NCBI RefSeq assembly: GCF_029581275.1
Contig: NZ_CP120742.1
Location: forward strand, 5,208,501-5,272,500
Origin: Micromonospora sp. WMMD1155
GTDB taxonomy: Bacteria > Actinomycetota > Actinomycetes > Mycobacteriales > Micromonosporaceae
DNA: 64,000 nucleotides
Direction of reading: 5' to 3'
Positions 32,470-41,171 of the stretch are shown here, piece after piece (positions within the stretch are counted from its first letter, which is position 1; each line of letters begins with the position of its first letter). A program made the position numbers and the translations under genes. The notes under the pieces are model-generated. The model had not been told where the DNA came from, did not search any database, and was given only the letters and a program-made list of their open reading frames with translations.

Positions 32470-35217
32470 TCATGGTCCAGGCGAGCTGGAGTCGACTGCC
32501 GCGCGCAGCTCACGGCGGGAGCTGATGCCAAGCTTGGCGAAGATCTTGCGGAGGTGCCACTCGACCGTGCGAGCGCTCAGGAACAGCGTGGCGCCGATCT
32601 CCCGGTTCGTCCGGCCGGCTGCGACCAGCCGAGCGATCTGCGTCTCCTGCGGGGTCAACTCCTCTGGTGTACCCACGGTGCGCTTGCGGACCGTTTCGCC
32701 GGTGGCGGCCAGTTCCCGGCCCGCCCGGTGGGCGAACGCCTCCGCGCCCATCACGGTGAATGCCTCGTACGACAATCTCAGTTGAGCTCGCGCATCGCCT
32801 CGGCGGTTCGACCGGCGCAGCCACTCCCCGTACAACAAACGCGCCCGCGCCAGTTGCAGACCGAGCTGCGTGGTGGCGAGCCGGTCGATCGCCTCTCGGT
32901 AGCGTTCGTCCGCTTCCGCGTCCGAACCTACGAGCGCGTCCGCGAGGGCCTGCGTGCCGATGGCCCAAGCCGTCGCCGCTGGACGGGTCCGTTCGGCCAG
33001 GCGGTCGCGTGCCTGCGCCGCGACGGCGTGCGCACCCGAGCGGACGGCGGCCTCGACCAGCTCGGCGAGCGCCCACTGCTGAACGGCTAGGTCTTCCTGC
33101 TCGGTGGCCCATTGCACGGCGTCCAGCGCGGCTTGGTAGTTGCCGAGCCCGTTGAACAGCACTGCCTTGCTGTAGCCGGCGACGCTGAGCAACCAGCCCA
33201 TGCCGCCCCTGCCGGCCTCTGCCGCCAACGCGTCTATCAGCTCGGTAGCCGCTTCCTCCCGGCCCCGGTAGGCCGCCAGGATGACTGCGGTGGCCGGGTG
33301 TGGCGACGGCCCTGCCGCGTCCGTGAGGGCCTCGGCCTCCTCGAGGAGATCGGACGCGTCGATGAACCTCCCGGTGAAGATCAGCGCGGTGGCCCGGAAC
33401 GTCAGCGCGGTGGGCAGCAGCGACAGCCGCCCGGTCTCCCGGGCGAAGCTGACCGCCTGTTCGGTGAGCGTCAGGAACGCGACGTCGTCCCAAACCTGGT
33501 GCAGAACCAGGCCGACCAGCCAGGCCAGGTCCACGTCGGTCTCCACGGTGACCGCGTGTAGCGCCCGGGCGAAGAGCGGCGCGGCTGCGGCCTGCCCATC
33601 CAGGCTCCACGTGGTGAAGGCCGCCAGGAGCAGGCCGGCCGGCTCCGAACCGTCAGGCACTCGTCGGGCGGCTCGGGAAACGAGCCGCAGGTCGTCGCCG
33701 CCGAAACGTCCGGCGTTCAACGCCGCGCCGATCGCCGAGAGATAGGTTTCCCGGGCCGCCGCCGGGTCCAGCGCCTCGAGCCGGCGGGCGGCCTCGAGTA
33801 GTGGCGGTACCGCCGCCCGGCCGGAGTTGCGAGCGAACGCGACCCTGGCGCGCAGGCGCTCCAGCTCAGCGAGCTGCGCCGGGTCCAAGAAGCTCAGCTC
33901 TGCGGCGGCCAGCAGGCTGGCTACCTGCTCGGTGGCGCCGGAGGCGAATCGGGCCTGCGCTGCGGCCAGGACCCGTCGGCCGCGGGAGGTGGGATCGGCG
34001 GTGAGCTCGGCGGCCCGTTCGAGAAAGGCGGCGGCCGCAGCCCGACCGCCCCGGGCCAGCGCTCGCCCAGCCGATCGTTCCAGCTCACCGGCGACCTCCT
34101 CGTCCGGCCCCACTGCGGCATGCGCCCGGTGCCAGGCGCGTCGGTCCGGGTCCTGCTGCGGGTCGGTGACGTCGGCCAGCGCCCGGTGCACCGCGCGCAG
34201 TTCGGCGGGCTCGGCCGAACGCCGGCTCGCCGAGCGCACCAGCGGGTGGCGCAGCCGTACCCGGGCGCCCAGCTCGACCAGGCCGGATGCCTCCGCCGGT
34301 GCCGCCGCGGCAGGACCGACACCCAGCAGGTGCAGAGCACGCCAGAGCAGCGCAACGTCACCAACCGGCTCCACCGCGATGGTCAGCAGCAGCAGCTGGC
34401 TGTCGGCTGGCAGCGCCGCGATACGCCGCTGGAAGCCGTTCTCCATGCGGCCGGTCAGCGGCGTTCCGCTGCGCCCACCAAATCCGAACGCCAGCTCCGC
34501 CAGGGACACTTCGCGGGGCAGCTCGACAAGCGCAAGCGGGTTGCCGCGGGTCTCGGCAATGATCCGATCTCGAACCCGGCAGTCGACCAGACCCGGTAGC
34601 ACCGAGTCCAGCAACGCGCGCGCGTCAGCGTCGGGCAGGCCGTCGACGCGTAGTTCCGGTAGGCCGCCGAGCAGGTGCTCATCGGTGGGGCTACGCACGG
34701 CGAAGAGCAACGCCACCGACTCCGCGTCCAGACGGCGGGCGACGAAGGTGAGGATGGTCTCGGACATGCGGTCCAGCCACTGCGCGTCGTCGACGACACA
34801 GACCAGGGGTTGCTCGGCCGCTGCCTCGGCGAGCAGGCCGAGCACGGCGAGACCGACGAGCAGCCCTTCCGGCGGACGACCTACCTGGAGGCCGAACGCG
34901 GTGTCGAGCGCGTTTCGCTGCGGTTCGGGAAGCCGATCCCGGTGTTTCAGCAGTGGAACGCACAGCAGTTGAAGCGCCGAGTACGCCAAGTCGTTCTCCG
35001 CCTCGACGCCCGAGACGCGTACGACGCGATCGGTCGGTGTCCGCTCGGTCGCGTAGTCCAGCAGCGCGGTCTTGCCCACCCCGGCCTCGCCGCGCAGCAC
35101 CAGCACTCGGCTCTGGCCGGCCCGGACGTCGCGCATCAGCCGATCGAGCAGGTCGCGCTCACGGTGCCGGCCGAGCAGTTCAAAACCCATGTTGTCACTC
35201 GGCACGTTGTCCCCCAA
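32470..35217 (-). CDS. large ATP-binding LuxR family (LAL) transcriptional regulator
   Basis: A 915-residue LAL regulator. Residues about 15-50 carry Walker A GEAGVGKTALL, and Walker B is LVCVVDDAQWLD near 140. A long helical, TPR-like middle region runs to about residue 830, and the LuxR helix-turn-helix is at the C-terminus (LTPQETQIARLVAAG, TNREIGATLFLSARTVEWHL). ATG 35190 (MGFELLGRHRERDLL) is an alternative start with a more typical first residue set. LAL proteins are pathway activators that often respond to sugars or secondary-metabolite signals. No biosynthetic cluster is adjacent; the SRPBCC gene is divergent across 390 bases. Confidence 0.92.
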   Translation of the reverse strand: MGDNVPSDNMGFELLGRHRERDLLDRLMRDVRAGQSRVLVLRGEAGVGKTALLDYATERTPTDRVVRVSGVEAENDLAYSALQLLCVPLLKHRDRLPEPQRNALDTAFGLQVGRPPEGLLVGLAVLGLLAEAAAEQPLVCVVDDAQWLDRMSETILTFVARRLDAESVALLFAVRSPTDEHLLGGLPELRVDGLPDADARALLDSVLPGLVDCRVRDRIIAETRGNPLALVELPREVSLAELAFGFGGRSGTPLTGRMENGFQRRIAALPADSQLLLLTIAVEPVGDVALLWRALHLLGVGPAAAAPAEASGLVELGARVRLRHPLVRSASRRSAEPAELRAVHRALADVTDPQQDPDRRAWHRAHAAVGPDEEVAGELERSAGRALARGGRAAAAAFLERAAELTADPTSRGRRVLAAAQARFASGATEQVASLLAAAELSFLDPAQLAELERLRARVAFARNSGRAAVPPLLEAARRLEALDPAAARETYLSAIGAALNAGRFGGDDLRLVSRAARRVPDGSEPAGLLLAAFTTWSLDGQAAAAPLFARALHAVTVETDVDLAWLVGLVLHQVWDDVAFLTLTEQAVSFARETGRLSLLPTALTFRATALIFTGRFIDASDLLEEAEALTDAAGPSPHPATAVILAAYRGREEAATELIDALAAEAGRGGMGWLLSVAGYSKAVLFNGLGNYQAALDAVQWATEQEDLAVQQWALAELVEAAVRSGAHAVAAQARDRLAERTRPAATAWAIGTQALADALVGSDAEADERYREAIDRLATTQLGLQLARARLLYGEWLRRSNRRGDARAQLRLSYEAFTVMGAEAFAHRAGRELAATGETVRKRTVGTPEELTPQETQIARLVAAGRTNREIGATLFLSARTVEWHLRKIFAKLGISSRRELRAAVDSSSPGP

Positions 35218-35607
35218 CCGAAATTACTACACCGCGGATGGACGTAGCGGGCGGGCCGGCCAGCACGCGACGTGGCATCCAGAGACTGGGCTACGGACTG
35301 ACCCAGCGTGACTTTCCGGTGAGATCGCATTGGTGCCCTGCGCGCCCGCGTGACCCTGACCAGGGTCGGTGCCGCCGTCGCGGCTGCACCGGTACCGGGG
35401 GCCAGGCTCGCGGCACGGTCGAACGCCGGCGGGCGAGCGATCACCCGCCTGCCGAGCAGCCAGCGCGCCACCCGCGATCACCCAAGGACGAGTCCCTGGG
35501 CGCAACCAGGGTGCTGAGGCGGAGAACCAGGGTACGACACGGGCTCGCCCGGCTCCGCGGTCGGAGAGTCTGGAAGGACGTCAGTCGGGAGACTCCAGGA
35601 GAAGACA
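35218..35607. other. divergent intergenic region with a dyad
   Basis: About 390 bases between the LAL regulator and SRPBCC starts. No gene is seen. GACCCT-gacc-AGGGTC at 35352-35367 is a perfect 16-base dyad and a candidate regulator site. Confidence 0.5.
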
Positions 35608-36063
35608 ATGTCTCTGATTCACTTCGTTGAAAAGACAACCGCGACCCCGGAGCAGGTTCTTGCCGCACTCACCGACTTCGGGCCAGGCCGATCGGAAGTA
35701 TTCGGCAACAGCGCCGACGAATATCTGAAGGTGCACGGCCAGGGTCCTGGCTGGGCTGACGTCACCGAAGGCTCAGGCGGTATCTGGGAGCGGCTGCGCT
35801 ACGACTGGTCGAACCCGCACCGTGTCACGATGACGACGACGGATTCCAATATCTGGGGAGGCCAGTCGGGCCACACCTACACGATGCGGCCGCAGCCGGA
35901 CGGGACGACGGTCCTGGATGTCGTGGTGGTCCGTGTTGGCAAGAACTTCAAGGGCCGCTTGACCGGCCTTGTGCTGGGCTCGGTCGGCAAGGGCGTGCTC
36001 AGGAAGGCGTTGAAAGACACACTCAAAGCCATCGAAGCCCGCAGCGCCGCCACCGGTGGCTGA
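35608..36063 (+). CDS. SRPBCC family protein
   Basis: A 151-residue protein with AGGAGA six bases before ATG. The sequence has the START/SRPBCC layout: a first strand (MSLIHFVEKTTATPEQVLAA), central beta strands (WERLRYDWSNPHRVTMTTT, HTYTMRPQPDGTTVLDVVVV) and a long C-terminal helix (GVLRKALKDTLKAIEARSA). Such proteins bind hydrophobic ligands in a helix-grip cavity. It is monocistronic and divergent from the LAL regulator. Ligand unknown. Confidence 0.82.
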   Translation: MSLIHFVEKTTATPEQVLAALTDFGPGRSEVFGNSADEYLKVHGQGPGWADVTEGSGGIWERLRYDWSNPHRVTMTTTDSNIWGGQSGHTYTMRPQPDGTTVLDVVVVRVGKNFKGRLTGLVLGSVGKGVLRKALKDTLKAIEARSAATGG

Positions 36064-36399
36064 CCGCACGCTCCGCGCTGCGGGGGGCGTGGCACGGCCG
36101 CTCCCTTGGGCCGACCGACGGCAGGCACCAATTGGCCCCGGTGCCCTCAAAGTTCCACTCGGTGAGCGGCGCGCCATGGTGAAGCTGATTGTGAAGCGGG
36201 CGAACAACGGCTCATGACGTGCGTGCTCAACGAGCTGTCGGGGGTCGCGTCTTACCTGATCGACGCGGGCCAGGCACTCGGCCACGGAAAGCCGGCTATG
36301 CCGCAGGCCGGCACAAGGCCCCAGGGGCGCCCGGGGCCAGGGTGCCCACCAGTGCCTCACCCTGGGGTCACGTCGTCCAGATTCGGTGAGGCTATCTGT
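36064..36399. other. stretch without a recognisable gene
   Basis: About 336 bases between the SRPBCC and tannase-family genes. Frames are open through it on the plus strand (from 36214, in frame with the esterase) but the translation lacks any family match, and a signal peptide begins cleanly at 36400. Confidence 0.5.
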
Positions 36400-37953
36400 A
36401 TGAAACGACGCTTGATGATGGTGATGGCCATGGCGGTCCCGCTAGCGGCCTCCCTCACACCCGTGGCTGTCAACGCCGCCACCCCCGACGGAGGCACGCC
36501 TGCGGGTACCACCTGCACCGCCGTTCCGGTCTCCGCGCCGTCTGGCACCGCCGTCGTGTCGGTCAAGGCCGTCGCCAGGGCCGGCGGCGACTTCACGTTC
36601 CCCTCGGTCCCGGGGCTTCCGCAGAACCCGCCTATCTACGCCGTGCCTGACTGGTGCGACATCAACGTCGTGGTAACCCACCCGGGCGCGAATGACACCG
36701 TCACCATCAAGGTTTCGCTCCCCCAGAATGCCAAGAACTGGAACGGCCGTTTCCAGGGCACTGGCGGCAGCGCTTACTCGGCCGGCGACCTCAGCGATCT
36801 GAGCGTCCCGCTGATCAGCGCGGTCAAGGGCGGATACGTGGGCGCGGCCACCGACGCTGGCGTCAAGACCGGTCTCGACGCGAGCTGGGGGCTCACCGCC
36901 GACGGAGAAATCAACACCGGCCTGCTCACCAACTTCGCGTCCCGCTCGGTGCACGACATGGCGGTCATCGGCAAGGACGTGGCCAACAGGTTTTACCACC
37001 GCCCGGTGAAGTACTCGTACTTCACCGGCTGCTCGACCGGCGGTCGGCAAGGTTATGCGGAGGCACAGAACTACCCGACGGACTTCCAGGGCATCCTGGC
37101 CAACGCGCCGGCGATCGAGTGGAACCGTTTCGAGATCGCCACGCTATGGTCGCAGGCCGTCTACAACGAAGAGAAGGTCGCCCCATCGCAGTGCGAACTG
37201 GCCGCCTTCAACACCGCTGCGGTCGCGGCCTGCGACACTTCGGACGGCGTCAAGGACGGCGTCATCGACGACCCGCAGGACTGCAAATGGGACGCCCGCC
37301 GCCTGGTCGGCAAGAAGGTCGTCTGCGAAGGCGAGGAGATCACCATCACCAAGGCGGTCGCCGACGCGGTCAACAAGATCTGGGCCGGCCCGGTCTCACC
37401 ATCCGGCAAGAAGCTCTGGTACGGCCAGAACAAGGGCTCCGCGTTCAACTACATCGCCAACCCCGGCGCGCCCTTCCAGGTGCCCGACCAGTGGGCCAAG
37501 TACTTCGTGACGAAGAACCCGTCGTACGACAGCAGCAAGCTGACCTACAAGACGTTCACGCAGCTCTTCACCTCGGCGACCAAGCAGTACGACAGCATCA
37601 TCGCCAACAACAACCCGAACCTGTCGAGGTTCGCCGAGGCTGGCGGCAAGCTGCTCACCTGGCACGGCCAGTCGGACCAGCTGATCCCGACCCAGGGCAC
37701 GGTCGACTACCGCATGCACGTCAACGACACCCTCGGCGGCAACAAGCGCGTCAACAACTTCTACCGCCTCTTCTTGCTGCCCGGCGTGGACCACTGCGGG
37801 ACGCCGCTGTTCAGCACCGGTCCGCTGGTCAACCCGGGCGCCGACCTCAACGCTCTGGTCGACTGGGTGGAGAAGGGCCACGCCCCGGCGACTCTCCCGG
37901 CCACGTCCGTGGACGGCACCACCGCCAGCAATATTCACCACTACCCGCGGTGA
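36400..37953 (+). CDS. secreted tannase/feruloyl esterase family protein
   Basis: Start at ATG 36400 (MKRRLMMVMAMAVPLAASLT), which gives a clean signal peptide with cleavage after VNA near residue 26; the longer open frame would hide it. The 517-residue product shows the CS-D-HC motif of tannase-family esterases: C211-S212 in GCSTGGRQG, D426 in WHGQSDQLIP and H465-C466 in GVDHCG, where the two Cys form a disulfide bringing Ser and His together. A calcium-site-like stretch CDTSDGVKDGVIDDP is present, also typical. It should hydrolyse aromatic acid esters (gallate, ferulate, plant or lignin fragments) outside the cell. A strong terminator follows. Confidence 0.92.
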   Translation: MKRRLMMVMAMAVPLAASLTPVAVNAATPDGGTPAGTTCTAVPVSAPSGTAVVSVKAVARAGGDFTFPSVPGLPQNPPIYAVPDWCDINVVVTHPGANDTVTIKVSLPQNAKNWNGRFQGTGGSAYSAGDLSDLSVPLISAVKGGYVGAATDAGVKTGLDASWGLTADGEINTGLLTNFASRSVHDMAVIGKDVANRFYHRPVKYSYFTGCSTGGRQGYAEAQNYPTDFQGILANAPAIEWNRFEIATLWSQAVYNEEKVAPSQCELAAFNTAAVAACDTSDGVKDGVIDDPQDCKWDARRLVGKKVVCEGEEITITKAVADAVNKIWAGPVSPSGKKLWYGQNKGSAFNYIANPGAPFQVPDQWAKYFVTKNPSYDSSKLTYKTFTQLFTSATKQYDSIIANNNPNLSRFAEAGGKLLTWHGQSDQLIPTQGTVDYRMHVNDTLGGNKRVNNFYRLFLLPGVDHCGTPLFSTGPLVNPGADLNALVDWVEKGHAPATLPATSVDGTTASNIHHYPR

Positions 37954-38033
37954 CCGCCGGTAACCGCCAGGACAACATCACCATGGCGGCGAAGTGCAGT
38001 CGCGTCGCGGCCTGACCTGAACCGCATCACCAT

Positions 38034-38063
38034 GGCGGCCCCGGATCGACATCCGGGGCCGCC
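38034..38063 (+). terminator. terminator of the tannase-family esterase gene
   Basis: A 13-base perfect stem (38034-38046 with 38051-38063) and four-base loop, 80 bases after the stop. A short direct repeat (CATCACCATGGCGGC) at about 37977 and 38026 precedes it. Confidence 0.8.
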
Positions 38064-38132
38064 AATCAACGTTCACCGGTGATGCGCGAGAGTTTCGGTG
38101 CAGTGTCGCGGGATCGGCGGTCTGTTGTCGAC

Positions 38133-39383
38133 TCACTTCTGCCGCGTCTCGATCCTCCGGTCGATGTCGGGCAGATGTTCCGGTAGCGCCACTGAGCGCA
38201 GATCTGCGAGCACATGGTCCAGGAGCCGGTCGATCCGGGGCTGTTCGTGTCCCGCTCGCCGGACGTCATCGACCGCGACCGCGAGGAAGCCGTCGAACGT
38301 CTGTGACCGTGCCCGTACGCGTGGGGTGCCGTCCGGGTCGTCGACGAGCAGACGGTGACCGGGCCGTCCGGCGAGCCGACGCAGCAGGTCGTGCATCTCC
38401 TGCACGCTGCGGACCGCGGTGGTGGTGTCGTTGATGCCCGGCGACAGCGCCCGCTCGGCGATGTCGGTCAGTTGCCGGAATCCGAACTCGACGTCCTGGC
38501 CGAGGGTCCGCTCGACGCCGAGGCTCACCGCGACGCACGCCCGCGCGTCCGGCACGGTCGTGGGGAGGGGGCCGCCGGGCAGCGGATGAACCGTGACCAG
38601 CGGTTGCCCCGCCACGACGAAGTCGCCCGGCGCGGGCAGGACCGACAGGGCGCAGTCGTGGTCGCGGGCCAGCGCGGAGAGCCGGCCGAGGTCGACGTGT
38701 TCGACGGCGCCGGGTCGCATCGCGTTGATGACCTGCACCGGCGGGGTCAGCGCGGTGATGGGTGCGAGGCTCGGGCCGACCGGGTACTGCTCTTCGATCA
38801 CCCGGCGGCACTGGGCGCCGACGGCGGCGATGATGTGCGAGACCCGCATGACCGTGGTGACGTGGTGCAGGTAGTAGACGAACAGCCCGCTGCTGGCCAG
38901 GACGAGCGCCATCGCCACGGCGAGCGAGAGTTCCGGCAGCCGGGTGTCGGCGCCGGCCGGCAGCGCCGCCAGCACCACCATGGCGAACAGCGCGGTCGCC
39001 AGGAAGGTGCCCAGCGCCGCCTGCGTGATCCGGTCCTGCAGGAACGTCCGCAGCACCCGGGGCGAGTACTGACTGCTGGCGAGTTGCACGGCCACCACGG
39101 TGATGGAGAAGACCAGCGCGGTGAACGAGATCATCGCAGTGATGATCGACGACAGCAGCGACCGGGCGCCGGCGACGCTGCTGGGTAGGAACCCGTCGGT
39201 CGGCAAGCCCAGTCGCAGCTCGGCGACCGACAGGCCGAGGGCCAGCAGCACGGCCCCGAAGGCGAAGGCCGCCGGCACCAGCCAGAAACTCGACCACGCT
39301 GCCGCCAGCCGGGATCGGAGGGTACGCGGCACAGGGCTCATCCCGCCGTAATCCCCCGTGCGCGCCTCCCGCATACCTGACAC
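38133..39383 (-). CDS. DUF2254 family membrane protein
   Basis: A protein of up to 416 residues; ATG 39341 (MSPVPRTLRSRLAAAW) is a plausible later start. Four membrane helices in the first 180 residues (FWLVPAAFAFGAVLLALG, ITAMISFTALVFSITVVAVQ, ALGTFLATALFAMVV, LSLAVAMALVLASSGLFVYY) are followed by a soluble domain with the family marks QLASSQYSPRVLRTFLQD and DIAERALSPGINDTTTA. The function of DUF2254 is not established. It faces the esterase gene tail-to-tail and is divergent from the L,D-transpeptidase gene. Confidence 0.87.
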   Translation of the reverse strand: MSGMREARTGDYGGMSPVPRTLRSRLAAAWSSFWLVPAAFAFGAVLLALGLSVAELRLGLPTDGFLPSSVAGARSLLSSIITAMISFTALVFSITVVAVQLASSQYSPRVLRTFLQDRITQAALGTFLATALFAMVVLAALPAGADTRLPELSLAVAMALVLASSGLFVYYLHHVTTVMRVSHIIAAVGAQCRRVIEEQYPVGPSLAPITALTPPVQVINAMRPGAVEHVDLGRLSALARDHDCALSVLPAPGDFVVAGQPLVTVHPLPGGPLPTTVPDARACVAVSLGVERTLGQDVEFGFRQLTDIAERALSPGINDTTTAVRSVQEMHDLLRRLAGRPGHRLLVDDPDGTPRVRARSQTFDGFLAVAVDDVRRAGHEQPRIDRLLDHVLADLRSVALPEHLPDIDRRIETRQK

Positions 39384-39457
39384 AGGGTCTGTTTACCTGG
39401 GAAAAGAGCACGACTGGACGCGCGAAGGGACTGGGTCGGGACTCCGGCACGCTGATC

Positions 39458-40297
39458 ATGAATTGTCGCGACATCACGGTACGCGTCACGTCCGCCGCCG
39501 TTCTGCTGCTCGTAGCCGGCTGCGGCGACGGCCGGCAGCCGACGCCGACCTCGTCCGGCCCGAGCCACGCGGTGACGACGACGCCGTCGCCGCTGACACC
39601 GAGTGCCTCGACGACCGGTGCGGCGCCCAGGCCCACGCCTACCACGGCATCGCCCCCGTCCAGCCCGACGCCGTCGCGCACCCCGAAAGCCGGGGTGCGG
39701 GACGTCCTGCGTCGCGGCGACACGGGCGACGCGGTGCAGGCGTTGCAGGAGCGGCTGGACCGGCTCGGATACTGGGTCGGTGAGCCCGACGGCAGCTTTG
39801 GCCTGCTCACCGAGCAGGCCGTCTACGCGCTGCAGAAGGCCGCCGGTCTCCGGCCGGACGGGGTCGTCGGGCCGAGGACCCGCGCCGCGCTCGACAACGG
39901 CAAGCGTCCGGACGCCCGCAGCACCGACGGTCACCTCGCTGAGGTGGACCTGGACCGGCAGTTGCTGATGATCGTCGACGACGGCGAGGTGAGCCGGGTG
40001 TTCAACACCTCGACCGGCACGTTCGAGCACTACGAGCACGAAGGCAAGACGTATCTGGCGGACACCCCGCGCGGCAGGTGGACAGTCGACTGGCAGGTCG
40101 ACGGGTGGCGCGACGGTCCGCTCGGCCGGCTGTACCGGCCGAAGTACTTCCAGGAGCAGGGGATCGCCATCCACGGCTACCCCAGCGTCCCGCCGTATCC
40201 GGCGTCGCACGGTTGTGTGCGGGTGACGTTGTCGGCGATGGACTGGCTGTGGGCGCAGGACGTGCTGCCGAAGAAGACCCGGGTGTGGGTGTACTGA
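39458..40297 (+). CDS. lipoprotein L,D-transpeptidase with peptidoglycan-binding domain
   Basis: A 279-residue envelope enzyme. The lipobox LLLVAGC near residue 22 predicts lipid anchoring, followed by a Pro/Thr/Ser linker. Residues about 80-145 are a PG_binding_1 domain (LRRGDTGDAVQALQERLDRL, GLRPDGVVGPRTRAAL), and residues 160-279 a YkuD catalytic domain with IHGY and SHGCVRV, catalytic C253. It should cross-link or remodel peptidoglycan through 3-3 links, which become important under stress or beta-lactam exposure. It converges with the channel-like gene, nine bases apart. Confidence 0.93.
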   Translation: MNCRDITVRVTSAAVLLLVAGCGDGRQPTPTSSGPSHAVTTTPSPLTPSASTTGAAPRPTPTTASPPSSPTPSRTPKAGVRDVLRRGDTGDAVQALQERLDRLGYWVGEPDGSFGLLTEQAVYALQKAAGLRPDGVVGPRTRAALDNGKRPDARSTDGHLAEVDLDRQLLMIVDDGEVSRVFNTSTGTFEHYEHEGKTYLADTPRGRWTVDWQVDGWRDGPLGRLYRPKYFQEQGIAIHGYPSVPPYPASHGCVRVTLSAMDWLWAQDVLPKKTRVWVY

Positions 40298-40306
40298 TCG
40301 TTCAGC

Positions 40307-41059
40307 TCACTCGTCCGGCTGGCGGCGTGCGTCCTCGGTCCGTTCGCGGCCGAGAAAGAACGCCCCGAGCGCGCCGGCCAGGGTCCCGAACACCGCCACC
40401 GAGTACGCGGCGAGCACCAGTTCCAGGATCTGCGCGAACGTGTCGTCGGCGCGCAGCGGCTCACCGGTGATGGTGGTGAGGGCCGCGTCGTGCAGGGCTC
40501 GGGGCAGGCTGCCGTAGGAATTGGAGACCGTGAGCAGTTGTCCGGCCGCGAGGATGACCGCCAGGGTCACCACCGCGAGCCAGGCCAGCCGGTCGGTGAG
40601 CAGGCGGCCGGCTGAGCGGGATCCGCGGATGGCGGCGGCGACGACCCCGCCCCCTCGGGCCGCCCGCAGCGCGCTCGCCGCCCGCAGGAACCGCAGGAAC
40701 GGCACCGCCAGGAAGATCAGTTGCCACCAGTTGTGTTTCCAGAACTCGCGAGCGTGGTGGCGGGCGAGCCAGGCGCGGAGCGTGAACTCGGCGACGAAGA
40801 CCGCCCACAGGATCCAGCTGGTGACGGTGAGCGTGGTGCTCAGCGGTTCGTCGTGGACGACCGCCTGCGCGAGAACGAGCAGGAGGAAGAGCAACCCCAG
40901 CACGCCCATCGGCTTGTCCAGCCGGCGGGCGAGTCCGTTGAGCCGCGCGTCGTCCTCGAGGCTGTCACGGCCCGGATCCTCGCTCACGCTGCGGGAGACT
41001 ACCCGGGCCGGGTTCAGGAAACCGCCACTTGCGGTACGACCGCCGGAAAGCCGCGGCAC
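40307..41059 (-). CDS. potassium-channel-like membrane protein without canonical selectivity filter
   Basis: A protein of up to 250 residues with the voltage-gated-like six-helix layout: VLGLLFLLLVLAQAVV, ILWAVFVAEFTLRAWLARHH (S3-like with acidic residues), WWQLIFLAVPFLRFLRAAS (S4-like with Arg), WLAVVTLAVILAAGQ and a last helix LELVLAAYSVAVFGTLAGAL. The pore position reads LTTITGEPLRADDTF instead of TVGYGD, so K+ selectivity is doubtful; it may pass other ions or act as a regulatory subunit. The channel at 62342-63115 has the normal filter. The first 50 residues are poorly conserved, so the start may be later. Confidence 0.78.
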   Translation of the reverse strand: MPRLSGGRTASGGFLNPARVVSRSVSEDPGRDSLEDDARLNGLARRLDKPMGVLGLLFLLLVLAQAVVHDEPLSTTLTVTSWILWAVFVAEFTLRAWLARHHAREFWKHNWWQLIFLAVPFLRFLRAASALRAARGGGVVAAAIRGSRSAGRLLTDRLAWLAVVTLAVILAAGQLLTVSNSYGSLPRALHDAALTTITGEPLRADDTFAQILELVLAAYSVAVFGTLAGALGAFFLGRERTEDARRQPDE

Positions 41060-41171
41060 CGCCGTGTGCGGGCCCTTTGCCGGGGTACGTGCTCACGGCT
41101 TGGGGTGCCAAGAAAGGTGTGCTGAGCGGGGGAGCCAGCATGCGCGATCGTACGACAGGTAAGGGCCGCAC

